Positions 42,790 to 54,036 of a stretch of 64,000 nucleotides of DNA are shown here, piece by piece; the first letter of the stretch is position 1, and every line of letters begins with the position of its first letter. The position numbers and the translations under genes are program-made. The DNA is from Crossaster papposus. Taxonomy: Eukaryota > Echinodermata > Asteroidea > Velatida > Solasteridae. A model generated the notes under the pieces. It did not search any database and was not told where the DNA came from. It saw only the letters and a program-made list of their open reading frames with translations. The DNA is taken from NCBI GenBank assembly GCA_037893245.1, contig JBAIAA010000869.1, positions 23,361 through 87,360 of the forward strand, given 5' to 3'.

Positions 42790-43613
42790 CAGGGTGTATC
42801 AGAAAACAATGATACTCTCGGAAAAATCATCATAAAATTAACATAGATTATAGTTCCGTAAATGTGGGCGTAAACCTTGGTAGAGGGAGTCATTCTGCTT
42901 CGAATGATACCAGTATCTTGGTTTACGCTTCACGCTCCAGTGAGAACGGATGCTTTGAAATTTGAAGATTTCAAGTCTTTTGCGCACAGGAATGCGAGGG
43001 TTAAAATTGGATTCGTCACATTGAATTAAAAGTTTAGACAGGGTTTTACCAGTGTGCCAAGGCGTTTTTTGAATAATTAACCCTATCACCCCCTACCCTC
43101 GGCACAAAATGATCTCTTTTATGAGCGGATCGTAACCAAAGGGTTAACAAACGTAACTGAATCGGCTTCCTTGAAGATTCAAAGGAATGTCCACAGTACG
43201 TAAGGTAAAGCTGCGTGCATGTGGGTGTGTGTCATGTGTGTCACTTAAATTGCATGTGTTAACCCTTTGGTTACGATCCACTCATAAGAGATCATTTTGT
43301 GCCGAGGGTAGGGGGTGATAGGGTTAATTATTCAAAAAACGCCTTGGCACACTGGTAAAACCCTGTCTAAACTTTTAATTCAATGTGACGAATCCAATTT
43401 TAACCCTCGCATTCCCGTGCGCAAAAGACTTGAATTCTTCAAATTTCAAAGCATCCGTTCTCACTGGAGCGTGAAGCGTAAACCAAGATACTGGTATCAT
43501 TCGAAGCAGAATGACTCCCTCTACCAAGGTTTACGCCCACATTTACGGAACTATAATCTATGTTAATTTTATGATGATTTTTCCGAGAGTATCATTTTTT
43601 CTGATACACCCTG
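42790..43613. mobile_element. 824-bp palindromic mariner-type MITE
   Basis: It begins CAGGGTGTATCAGAAAA and ends with the inverse, with TA on each side (42788-42789, 43614-43615). The arms are about 360 bp and almost perfect, and the centre (43150-43257) is unique. CAGGGTG-type ends with TA duplication fit Tc1/mariner MITEs. Each arm contains the same 83-codon open frame, a mirror image rather than two genes. It sits inside the 7.3-kb transposon. Confidence 0.9.
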
Positions 43614-43619
43614 TATGTT

Positions 43620-44011
43620 GAAAAACAAGTTTGCGCACCAATTTTATGGAACCACGGGATCCGAAACATAGAATTAATTACGCACAGCCTCACTAAAACA
43701 TAGATGCATAATATAATCTACAGTATTATCAGGAGTCCAAGATGTGCATTGCATCTGTAGTCACTTTGACTACCACAGATATTAAGTACACTTCACCAAT
43801 TCCAGCATTACGGTAATAGTTTAACCCCCATAAGATTAGTAAATTTCACCATCAATAAGTTGTTGCATGTGATAAAAAGATCCCATAATTCTAGAACAGT
43901 CCTACTCATAAAAATGCAAATTACCAAATATGGGGATGGTTTGTATGGTGGGTAATATTCCTGTGACTATTTCAACAACCCATTGAAGGAGACTAGTGAA
44001 CGTATGGTAGC
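43620..44011. other. 3' untranslated part of the 7.3-kb transposon
   Basis: AT-rich, no motif recognised. It lies downstream of the minus-strand gene end. Confidence 0.4.
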
Positions 44012-47000
44012 TTACTCGTCATCGTCCTCATCGGAGATGTATTCCTCATCTGAAGAGGTTGGATCGAAGTCTACCACACCATCTCCTTCATCATCACCTA
44101 CATCATGACTCTCTGGTGCAAGTGTCGGTGGAAGTTGAGGTCCCTCGAACCACACGATTTCATAGGAATCACCATGTAGTTCCCACCCATCATCTTTCTC
44201 CGGATGTTGATTTATCACTTTCTTGTGCGAATCGGCCCACATTTTGGCAACAAAGTTTGCACGCTTGATTTGCTGTTTTACTTCAGCCTCGCATGGTGGA
44301 ACTATTGTTGCTTCAATACCTTTCAGTTTTTCTAATGGATTTTTTGATCTGGCTTTGGGGGCATATGTCTTCTCGAAGACTTTGTAACGATGGGTGTACA
44401 GATGTGTCTCATCATGTTTTGATTTCGCACCATACATCTTGGCTGTGAATGACAAGATTGCTTTCACAGCATCTGCCGGCAACTTTCCCTCAGTCATTTG
44501 TCCAAATGCTTTTTGGAACACCTGGCCTTCTTCCAGGATTTTGAAGGGACGCTTCTTTCCTTTTTTGTAGAATGCTGGTGTGTAATCTGAACCTGTGAAG
44601 GCATGAAAGCCAGGAAGTGCTCTACACAGCTGTGTTCCCATAGTGACCTTCTGATGGAAGTGACGTCGATGAATCTCCTGTTGTTATTCGCCGATGTACC
44701 CGCATCCATCCAAATGTGAGCATTAAACCGTTCACAGTGATTTAGCAGAATGATGGCCACATCTGTATCTGAAGCCCTTACCACTATGTTTGCTGTTCCG
44801 TCCTTGTCAATGTGACTTACATGTGTACAGATCAACGTGTCAGCTTCTTCGTGATTGGACTTCAAAGCATCAACGTCTTCTCTGATAACCCTCCATCCGT
44901 CACATAGAATAGGAAGCATTCTCCAAGGTAGGATAGATAAACATGGCGTCCTTCAATGATCTGTGCATATTGCTTAGACTCCCACTCGACTGCAAGGAAT
45001 TTTGAAAGCTGTTCTTTGAAGGACCTGGATTTTAGACTGTCTCTGATATTAGGTCGGTGTTGTTCTGGGCCAGTTAAGGTGTATTCTCTTTCTTCTGTCT
45101 GATCCAGACCTCCCGCTGTCCTTTCGCTGTCTTTTATAGATGGGACAGGGTACGAATCGAATACAAGGTGAACTCGCCAATTGGATAGAGCTGTAACTTG
45201 TCTTAAAATCACTGCTTTCTTTGACTGGAAGTCTGACAACAGGTCTTAAAGTTCATCTTTGCCTTCAAAGGTCTTGAGGAATGCCTGGAAGTGTAGTACT
45301 TCGAATGCCAGAGCAAGAACCGGGTGCAACCGCTTGCATCTACTAAAGTGTTTGCCGGTCCGGAAGCCATTCGATGATCCTGGAGCAAGGACGTCACTGT
45401 CTGTCAACATCTCTGGGCCACCTGATGAATCAATCAACTTTCCGATAGCCTTAAAGGAAGACATCTCAATGTGAAATGGGCCGAGCATTATGAAGATGTC
45501 ATCAAATCTTGGTGATTCTGTTACTTGTATTTGCATAGCTGGTTTAGCTGCGCCAAGATCATAGGTAACAACACCATACTGCCGGCCACATTCTTGAGCA
45601 CATTTCTGTGTGATGTTCAGCGTCTCCTGTAAGACATCTAGGGAGGTTATTGGCTTGTTTAGGTTTTTCATGTACAGCACATTCTGTTCAGGAGTAGGCC
45701 TACTGTCCGGGCAGAGTAGAACATTAAACCAAACCCACATGGGAATGTTTGCCATCTGCATAGCATGACATATCGTCCATCCCAGATCCAGGTCCAGAAC
45801 CTTCTTCCTATTATCAGGTCGGTGGTCAACATCAGTAATCTCATAATCGAATGTACCAATTCGCGGCTTCTTGCGGTAAGGCTCGAGTATCTTGGTATGG
45901 ACATATAGTTTCCTCTTCCGTGCAGTAGGCGTAGCAGGTTGTGTAACCTGCTGATTAGCAGTTTCCCCTACGGGTTCCCCAGACACAACTTTATTTTGAT
46001 ACAAAATCCCCATTGTGTCGTGCACCTGACAATGTCTCGGAAAGTTCATAAAAATTATCAAATGCCAAACCAAACACCTGGTCAGGAAGTGTTCCCTCTG
46101 GACAGGCCTGACTAGTGTTCATAATAGTCTCACCAAGCGAGGTTTCTATTTCTTCAATAGTGTGGTAATTCACAATGTGACCATGCCTGTTAAGCATTTC
46201 AACCAGCTTTCTGCTACCAGTCATGGACTTGATTGCCATTCCAAGAACAAGCTGCTTACTTGGTTTTACTTTCCCCTTTTCTGCTATGAATATGGCATCA
46301 TGACATGAGGACGAAGCGCGGCGATTAAGTTTGGGACTGTATGTGGCTTGATTGGGGCCCCCATATAAAACCTGAAAGAAATGAAGCAACAGATCTGGAT
46401 CAGTAATTTCTCCATCAAACAGGTTTTGTAGCGTGGGATTGTCTGGAAGTGGTGAAGTTTGTGCACTCTTAATGGCTTTTCTCAAGAGCAAGGCTGCTTT
46501 GTTGATAGTAGATTGTTGACAGGAGAGCCAGCATAATCATATGCCAATTGAATGAGATGCCCATCTAAACCTGCAGGATAAACAATATGACCTAACTTTC
46601 TAGCCCTGCAACATTCTATCATAATGCGATCACCAATTTGTTCCATGATGTTTGTGGTCATGTTTCTTGCAGTAGAGATTGCCTTCTCATTGGCATCTTC
46701 ACATAACTCTACGTATTGCTTGTAGATTGAAGTAAGCAATTCTGGTCTCTTTTCATTTGTGACATGTTGCTGGATGTAGGAATGGATACCAACCAAAGCT
46801 GTACCAGTAATACTAGGCCTACCCACAGTTGCAGTGCTGGGCCTAGGAGATTCTGCTATATATAAACTCCTACAACTGTGGTGATGGTGTACCTCTTTGC
46901 AACGAAAATCTACACCTGAAATCTTTGCCAGAAGGGCTCTGTCTTTTTTAGCATCTGCAGCGTTCTTTATTGTTTGTTCAGCTTCAAGTGTTCCACATAA

Positions 47001-47536
47001 ACCAAGTGACTCCTCTGTGTGTCCCTTCGTCTTCCTTGCTTTCTGGCAGAATATACAAATACGTGGGAAGATTCCTGCATTGGATGTCGATGGGGCAATA
47101 AGATCCGCTGATGATCGAAGAGTCTTCTCTGAATCCGTGGGAGAGAGGACTTTTGCTGTTGAGTTATCGTGTGGCAAAGCGGTGAAGTTCTTGTGACATG
47201 TCTGATGATAGCGACGGTTACTGCCCGATTTGTCTGGCAGAGACTCCACAACACCAAAGTATTTTGATGTGCGTAATTTCGTTTAAGACGTCTCCGAGCT
47301 GCAGCATCAATAATACAAGACCACTGTTCTGCTTTGATAGCGATAACACTTTTCTCATCGGACTTGCCAACGTGGAGGATGCATTCCGGAGTTCTTGCAC
47401 TTTCACCTTTCATCATGTTTCTGTGGAATGAAATGGTCAGAAGTCTGAAACAGAATGTAATCTCTAAGTATTTGCCAGTTACAGAACAGTAGGTAGGATG
47501 TCCCCCAAATACTGAGAGGACATTATCTCTAGGCAT
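44012..47536 (-). pseudogene. FEN/XPG-like nuclease-domain transposon protein, frameshifted
   Basis: About 1,150 codons can be followed with about six lesions: frame changes near 47280, 46500, 46020, 44905 and 44650, and an in-frame TAA near 45245. In order: a zinc-binding-like N-terminus (RRYHQTCHKNF; CIFCQKARKTKGHTEES; CKEVHHHHSCRSLY), then NRRASSSCHDAIFIAEKGKV, KPSKQLVLGMAIKSMTGSRK and VNYHTIEEIETSLGETI. A middle part has IFIMLGPFHIEMSSFKAIGK. The nuclease-like core follows: VHLVFDSYPVPSIKDSER, SNHEEADTLICTHV and RASDTDVAIILL, acidic motifs arranged as in FEN1/XPG (PIN-like) nucleases. Then ALPGFHAFTGSDYT, a family C-terminus and an acidic tail (TSSDEEYISDEDDDE). It is probably the element's recombination protein; the function is inferred. 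Introns are possible instead of some frameshifts but no clean splice sites were seen. Confidence 0.75.
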
Positions 47537-48094
47537 ACTAATTTTGTTAGCGACCAGTAGTGCTTTCTTTTAAAACTGTAGGCCTATTATAACCTTCTGT
47601 ATAATACATTTTCCGGGGGTTGAGTCGAATTAATGATGCGAACACCTTCATTGGTTGCATCTACTCTTCAACAGCAAGAGAGCCGGGGCATAGAGTAGAA
47701 TCATTAATTTAGTTTTCCGGGATTAAACGACCTATAGGGGGCATAGTGGTCCCATGTGAAAAATGTAGATACAGTTGGCTCCGAGAGGCATGCAAAATGG
47801 TGTAGCTATGTCTTGAGGCCGACCCAAATTGCATACTTACATTTACTGCATGACTCTCTTCTCTTATTGATCTCAAAAACGTATCTTCGCTGTGAATAAC
47901 ACAATGATGATTGTATTTTAGAAGATTTCAAAACAAAAGTGCCATCTTTCCATCTCATGGGCCAGACATATGCAACTCACTCACTGTGGATTCCAATATA
48001 TCACTGTATGCAGCACATACATTGGCACGCGGCTAAACATAGATCAGGTGTGCTGATTTACTGGAAAATTGTGTGTGGTTTCTCTGGTGCAAAT
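47537..48094. other. 5' region of the 7.3-kb transposon gene
   Basis: No ORF or clear promoter element is seen. It lies between the minus-strand gene start and the right TIR. Confidence 0.4.
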
Positions 48095-48966
48095 TGACCC
48101 TTGGCCTTGTCTTAAGTGACCTTTCCAGAATATAATTTTGTCCTAAGTCGGTGATTCTGGATGTATGGATCTTACTTAACATTTTCCAAGTGGTTTCAGA
48201 TTTGTAACAATTTTGTCAAATAAACCCTAATTAGCACTAATTACTGTCTTGTCTTAAGTGACCTTTCCAGAACATAATGTTATCTTAAGTTGGTTATTTT
48301 GTACATGTGGATCAAATTCCACATTTTTCGTGTGGTTTTGGTTATTTTAGGTTTTATCTCACACAAACTTGTATGAAAGGTCATTTGGTGCAAATTGACC
48401 TTTGACCTTGTCTTAAGTGACCTTTCCAGAACATAATTTTGTCTTAAGTTGGTGATTCTGGTTGTATGGACCTTACTTAACATTTTCCATGTGGTTTCAG
48501 ATTTGTAACAATTTTGTCAAATAAACCCTAATTAGCACTAATTAGCGTCTTGTCTTAAGTGACCTTTCCAGAACATAATTTTATCTTAAGTTTGTTATTT
48601 TTTACATGTGGATCAAATTCTACATTTTTCATGTGGTTTTGGTTATTTTAGGTTTTATCTCACACAATCTTGTATGAAAGGTCATTTGGTGCAAATTGAC
48701 CTTTGACCTTGTCTTAAGTGACTTTTCCATAACATAATTTTGTCTTAAGTTGGCGATTATGGATATATGGACCTTACTCAACATTGGCCAAGTGTTTTCA
48801 GATTCGTAAATTTTTGGGTACTTTGAGGGGTACCCCCCACCCCACCAAGAACTTGCCAAACTTAAGAAAAGACTTTTTTGAGACAGGGTAGGTAGTTGTA
48901 CCCCACTCAACCATCAAAGCTTTTGTAACAATTTTGTTAAATAAATCTCAGCTAGCTCTTGGTCTA
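48095..48966. repeat. Right compound TIR of the 7.3-kb transposon
   Basis: The repeat block occurs about three times (TTTGTAACAATTTTGTCAAAT at about 48201, 48502 and 48922). It ends in CTCAGCTAGCTCTTGGTCTA. It is longer than the left TIR by one partial unit. Confidence 0.9.
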
Positions 48967-48969
48967 TTT

Positions 48970-49498
48970 CGACTCCGTGGCTCTCACAAGGAAAATCCCC
49001 TGCACGGTAATCATTTTACCCAGTCTTCGGACGCGCTATGTTGTACAACTTAAGAGCTAAATCTGTAAATGTGTCTTTTGGTCAAAATAACCGATCGTAT
49101 GTCGGCATTTTGCGCGTAAACGTATAGCACACGTCAAGCGGTGACACCCCTCCCCCCCCCCCCCCCCCCAAAAAAAAAAAAAAAAAAAAAAACACTCAAA
49201 ACTGCAATGTCATGGGGGTGAACACTGGGTGACGTTATCACTGCATAGGGCTAATAATCAGCTTATTTTTAAAAAATGTTATGAACAAGTATAGAGCGAG
49301 ATATCTTTGACCAACTCGAAACATGCGAACAAAAAATCATTAACTTTAACAGAAAACTTTATTTGACATCTGTGATCAAGACAGGGAGGAGAACATCATC
49401 TTTGGTGTGCGGCGGGCTTAAAATTATGATCTGATATGAGTAATTTATTGTACTGCTGCCAGGAATCGTAAACACTTTAAGTCCAATGGGAATACGGC
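48970..49498. other. Non-coding DNA with poly-C/poly-A tract
   Basis: No gene. A run of about 20 C followed by about 22 A lies at 49150-49192 and may be unreliable in assembly. Confidence 0.5.
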
Positions 49499-49502
49499 TT
49501 AA

Positions 49503-50601
49503 GTGGCCCTCACACCGGCCTTACGGTGTTGTTACGACGTTTACGGCGGCGTTGCGGTGAACAAATAATCGTGCACAACCGGGAGCATTCCTTATAGCAC
49601 CTGGGACATCCTCAACGCTTCCTAGAGCATTCGTATGGATCTTTAAGCGTCCGGGAGGGGTCTCACGTAATTTTTTACGAGAGTTTTGGTTCAGACCAAA
49701 ACTCTCGTAAGAAAATTACGGCAGTGCTACGGAAATCTACAGTAGACCGCAACGCTTACTCAACGCCTCCTCAACGCTTCCGCAACTGCCGTAACACCAC
49801 CGTAAGACTCCGTAAGGTCATCTTAACCATCCGCAAGGATTCGTAACAATTTTCCCTCTCCCGGTACACTACGGCTGCGTCACGATTCCTGAAGGAAGCT
49901 CAAGGTTCCCTACGTTTCCTTATGTTTCCTTACCATTCATTACGGAAGCGTTGCGGTGTTAGCAATAATGTTAGGTATTAACAATAATGTACAGTGATTT
50001 CCTTACGGAAGCTCAACGGTTCCTTGCGATTACGCTGCGGTTCCTTACGTTTCCTTGCGATCTCTTACGGCGGCGTTGCGGTGCCACAACGGTCCTTGCG
50101 ATTCGTTACGATATCTTACGGAGCCGTTACGGTGGCGTTGCGGTGCCTGCGGCGGACCTATACAAACCCTGCGATTCCGGAAACACCATTCCGATCCCTG
50201 CTTTTGACGAGTCAACCGCAAGCAAACGTAGAGGCACCGTATCTCCGCCGTATATATCTGCAACGAAGCCGTAGCAGTCCGTACTACGCCGTAATAAACC
50301 CCTGTGAATGAGGGGTATCCTCAACACCACCGTATTTCCTCCGTTCTGAAAGGAACCCGCACGCAACCGGTACGCAATCGCGAGGGTCCGTAGGGAATCG
50401 GGAGGTGAACCGTGACGCTATCGTCACGTCCCCGTTACGCAGCCGTAAGAAGTCGTAAGAACCCTTTGTACCAACGTAACGACAAAATTCTCTCCCGGGT
50501 GTTCACGATTTTGCTCCAAAAATCGCAACGCTGCCGTAGAAAGAACATTCGTGGACGTTCGTGGGCGTCCGTAAAAAAACATTGTTTGGTGTGAGGTGGC
50601 C
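49503..50601. mobile_element. 1.1-kb MITE with TTAA duplication, CCGTAAG-rich
   Basis: TTAA flanks both ends (49499-49502, 50602-50605). The ends GTGGCCCTCACACC and GGTGTGAGGTGGCC form a short imperfect TIR. The interior is packed with CCGTAAG, GTTGCGGTG and TTACGGAAGC in both orientations, like an expanded degenerate array. TTAA targets point to piggyBac- or Kolobok-type transposases. Open frames here are by-products of the repetition. Confidence 0.8.
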
Positions 50602-50605
50602 TTAA

Positions 50606-51155
50606 AGCGGTGGTCACATCTTACGGTCATGAACGTAGTTGAACGTAGTTCATTTGACCGTATTATACCGTAGTTGACCGTACTTCAAAACAAAAAAAAA
50701 CAAAAAAAAGGCCTCTTTTTTCCTTTTTTTCCAAAAGGCCGGACGCTAAACATGTTTCTGTTTTTTTGGGCCTAAACGCAATGAGTTGAATAAATTTTAG
50801 GAAGCGTATTGTAAGTTTTATACTCGTTGAAAGAAATTCAGGGTTGGGGCAATGGTCGGATCGTTTGGGGGAAAACATTCATAAAATATCACATCAAATC
50901 CAGTTTGATGTTATTTTTCAACTCTTTCTTCATCATTTCCATAAATAAAAAAACCCAAATGTCCCAAAATACAATTAAAACCATAAACAAACATTATTGG
51001 CATGTAGTGGCCAAAATTACGCAGCGTGACAAATTGTTCCCATGTTACGGTATGTTTGGGGGTGTGTTGCACGTTTATGGGTTCTGATGTGAGAGTTAAT
51101 ATACCCCTTTTCTCTCCCTGGGGTGGAAATGGAATACACCGGTTAAGGCATCCGT
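50606..51155. other. Non-coding DNA
   Basis: 50612-50685 repeats GAACGTAGTT and GACCGTA words, possibly another MITE fragment. The rest shows nothing recognisable. Confidence 0.4.
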
Positions 51156-51621
51156 GTTTTGGTACGTCTGACGGTAATTTAAAAAAAGTTTTTGCGTGGA
51201 CGGCACGAATAATCATCAAGGAAAAAACATCCCCTCTGGAAGCTTGATTTATATACTCTATACTTGGTGTAAGTAATTACCAGGCCTATGTGTTCCCTGC
51301 ATTTAAAGTAGTTTGATGCTCACAATTACAACCCGCATGTTGAAAATATCCTATTGAAATTCCCACCATGTGCAGTACATGTACGTATCCCATAGTACAT
51401 GTACCTTGCAACAATAGAAGCGGGCCGGGCGTCATTGTAAGCGTCATTGTACACATCTGGTATGTCAGTCGCCCTAGTACTGGTTCTTGCGTTTTAGACC
51501 GTCAATTACCGTTGTACGCAAGACTAGCCAATCAGCGCTTGCGAGTGTTCATGAAGTCAGCGGTGCTTGCGTCCCAGCCAATGAACTATCGGGACTGTAC
51601 CTTAGCTTGATGTTATTCGTA

Positions 51622-51790
51622 ATAGTGTTCATGCGTTTTGCACGTACGTAAGACGGTCATTAAGCTCTTGGCCAATGAAAAGCTCCGCTTTGCAGGCTCC
51701 ACTCCAAGCGTCACTCCCTTCGACTGTCCACGTCCTTAGAATTCCACAATGAGCCCCGTTTGCCATTGTTCGTTGATTTACAATGGTCGT
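51622..51790 (+). repeat. Direct repeat, promoter-like, second copy at 52573
   Basis: TAGTGTTCATGCGTTTTGCACG through GGCCAATGAAAAGC recurs at 52573-52745, 951 bp downstream. The first 65 bp are nearly identical, then the copies diverge. It contains a CCAAT box in both copies. Confidence 0.8.
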
Positions 51791-51884
51791 GAAGAGGACA
51801 ATGCAACTCTATACTTCATCGAGTTGTTCATCACGGCTCGGAGGTTATAGGACTCTTTATGGCGATAGTGCAGGCCCATATGAA

Positions 51885-52061
51885 GCACGATATGTGGCAG
51901 AGAAAAAAACCCCTCTTTTGTGTTGACCATTGTGTTCCCGGAATCTCAGGAATTCCTTTTAGGTTTCAAGGGGGGATGGGTTAGGTTACAATAGTGTTAA
52001 GTGCGTATAAAGTATTGGAAAAGAGGGGGGGTGGGGGGTACCCCTCTGCCACATATCGTGC
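51885..52061. mobile_element. 177-bp MITE with GCACGATATGTGGCAGAG ends
   Basis: Perfect 18-bp TIRs (GCACGATATGTGGCAGAG and its inverse). The interior has TTGACCATTGTGTTCCCGG and a G-rich run. Family members lie at 19273, 52324, 58346, 58753 and 59328. Confidence 0.85.
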
Positions 52062-52323
52062 TGGGTATATGCAGGCCCGTACGGTACACAGGGGGGTGCG
52101 ACAGGTGCGTAAGCACCCACACAAACCCCCCCCCAAAAAAAACAAAAAAACAAAAAAAAACAAAACAAAAAAACACAATTATAATCATAATAATAGTATT
52201 TTGATGTAGAATGACGGTACTGTATACCACAAAAATAATAAAATGACATTTGGATCCATACTTCTCGTAGGTTATTAGACCTATACCGTGCAGTCGGCGG
52301 CTTCAAGGGTGTTCTTTATACTC

Positions 52324-52497
52324 AGAACGATATGTTGTAGAGGGGTATCCCTCTCTTATCCCTATACCCTATACACAGTCCACACTATTGTTACCTAACA
52401 CATCCCCCCTTGAAACCTAAATATAATTCCTAAGATACCGACCGGGAACACAATGGTCAACACAAAAGAGGGGGTTTTTCTCTGCCACATATCGTGC
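52324..52497. mobile_element. Second copy of the GCACGATAT MITE
   Basis: Opposite orientation to 51885, with a mutated left end (AACGATATGTTGTAGAG). Confidence 0.8.
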
Positions 52498-52572
52498 TTC
52501 ATAATGGTGTTCTTGGTGAACACCTGCAGTTGAGTTACTCCCTTTTATATGAAATGTTTACTAGTAGTATAT

Positions 52573-52745
52573 TAGTGTTCATGCGTTTTGCACGTACGTA
52601 AGACGGTCATTAAGCTCTTGGCCAATGAAAAGCCCTGCTTTGCTGACTCCGCCCCGAACTCCAACCCTAATCGGACCGTCGACGTCTATAGAATTTCACA
52701 ACGAGTTCGGTAGCCGATTGTTCAATTTCTTTTCACTCGTGGATT
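52573..52745 (+). repeat. Second direct repeat copy (see 51622)
   Basis: It starts TAGTGTTCATGCGTTTTGCA and lies just outside the left inverted arm. Confidence 0.8.
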
Positions 52746-52894
52746 TGCAACAATGGGGATTAACAACACACTGCCTTCTATTACTTCAATGGTTGTCCGG
52801 CAATCAGAACTATTATAGTCTAGGCGATATTTTAAAAAAGGGTCTCATCTAGGGCAAGAAGAGGCATCTTTTGAGTAGAAGTTTGTAATATAGC

Positions 52895-53940
52895 TATTTT
52901 GGGGTGCTGAATCCGAAAATGATGGTCACCAAGCTGGATTTTTAGTGGAATTATGCCTAACTTGCATAAATCTTTAACACCTGTCGTGTAATATATTTTG
53001 TTCCCATATTTAGATATTATATATATATATTTGTTTATTTTGTTTGCAAAATTTATTTTGGTGAATTTACTTACAGTTCTCTTACTTCAATAACATTTTG
53101 TAAAGCATATAATTGACTGAATAATTATGTTAACATAGTAACAATCAAAATGGCTAAAAATCATACCCTTAAGTTGCGCGCATTTACCTTGTCTCCGGTT
53201 ATCATCAAGTAGTCTTGCCAAACCTCAGTATTGATAAGCGTCAAATTCACCAAGTTGCATACTGGCACAGTTACCATAATAAAACCTTATGGAAAATCAC
53301 ATGAACAATGGTAACATTGTAATATTTAGCCCAGCAAACACAAATGGTGAACATTTGGTGTCTGCGAATTGGGCTAAAAGTGGTCAAAGTTCAAGGAAAT
53401 CACTAAAATAATGTGTAAGAAACCATTTGACATTGACATAATTATAAGCAATAATACTCTTATTTGGGGATTTCCTTGAACTTGTTGAAGTCTCCCACGT
53501 TAGGCAACCCTTCACCGACATTTTAGCCCAATTTACAGCCATCTCATTTTTGCCTGTTTTTGTTTGCTGGGCTAAATATCAAAATGTTATCATTGTTTAT
53601 ATGATTTTCCATAAGAGTTTAATACTTGGCGATTTTAAAGCTCATCAAGACTGAAGTTTGGCAAGACTACTTGATGATATACATTGTATGGAAACAAGGT
53701 AAATGCGCGCAACTTTATGATATAATAATTAGCCATTGTGTATCGTTAGTATGTTCTCGAAATTTTGTATTCATTTCAGAAAATGTTATTGAAGTAAAAA
53801 TATGTATGTAGATTCACCAAAACATACTTTTCAACAAACAAAATCTTAAAAAAATGACCCCAATGTGTGTACAAAATGTTACACAACAGATATTTACAAT
53901 TTATGCAAATTGGGCATATGTTTACAAAACTTCGGAGGTC
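52895..53940. repeat. Diverged palindrome related to 23.9-25.2 kb
   Basis: It shares TTGCATAAATC.TTAA, GTAATATATT, ACTGGCACAGTTA, TTAGCCCAGCAAACA and CTTGAACTTGTTGAAGTCTC with the first palindrome. Its two arms are inverted but clearly decayed, so it is the older copy. Confidence 0.75.
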
Positions 53941-54036
53941 TAGGCTAACACTAATTACTAGGCCCAAAGGGGTCTTCGTGCCAAATATGGTGCTTTTATC
54001 CGCCTGGTAACGGTAATCCCTTAATATAACATTAAG

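Larger units (their letters stand above)
41689..48966 (-). mobile_element. 7.3-kb DNA transposon with compound TIRs (Academ-like)
   Basis: The element starts TAGACCAAGAGCTAGCTGAG (41689) and ends with the exact inverse (48966). TTT lies on both sides (41686-41688, 48967-48969), a possible 3-bp target duplication. Each end is a long inverted repeat built from direct repeats. The interior holds one large, broken minus-strand gene for a FEN/XPG-like nuclease-domain protein, and a nested mariner-type palindrome at 42790. XPG-like nuclease proteins and 3-4 bp duplications are reported for Academ transposons; the assignment is an inference from that. Confidence 0.75.
51156..52556 (+). repeat. Left arm of a large inverted duplication
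   Basis: It starts TTTTGGTACGTCTGACGG and ends with GGTGAACACCTGCAGTTGAG then AAATGTTTAC. The same sequence, inverted, spans 58275-59976. Compared with the right arm it has an extra 320-bp segment (about 51480-51800). Two GCACGATAT MITEs are included. Confidence 0.85.

Noticed and set aside
33087-43000. Second half of the LITAF domain (HxCPxC exon)
   Set aside because: Searched by eye in the + frames and not found; the region is retrotransposon and transposon sequence.
49150-49192. Poly-C followed by poly-A as a retroposon tail
   Set aside because: No adjacent retroposon body or target duplication; similar C/A runs recur at 52.1 and 58.9 kb inside MITE-related sequence.
49987-50366. Overlapping ORFs of 72-105 codons on both strands
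   Set aside because: They fall in the CCGTAAG-rich MITE interior and reflect its composition.
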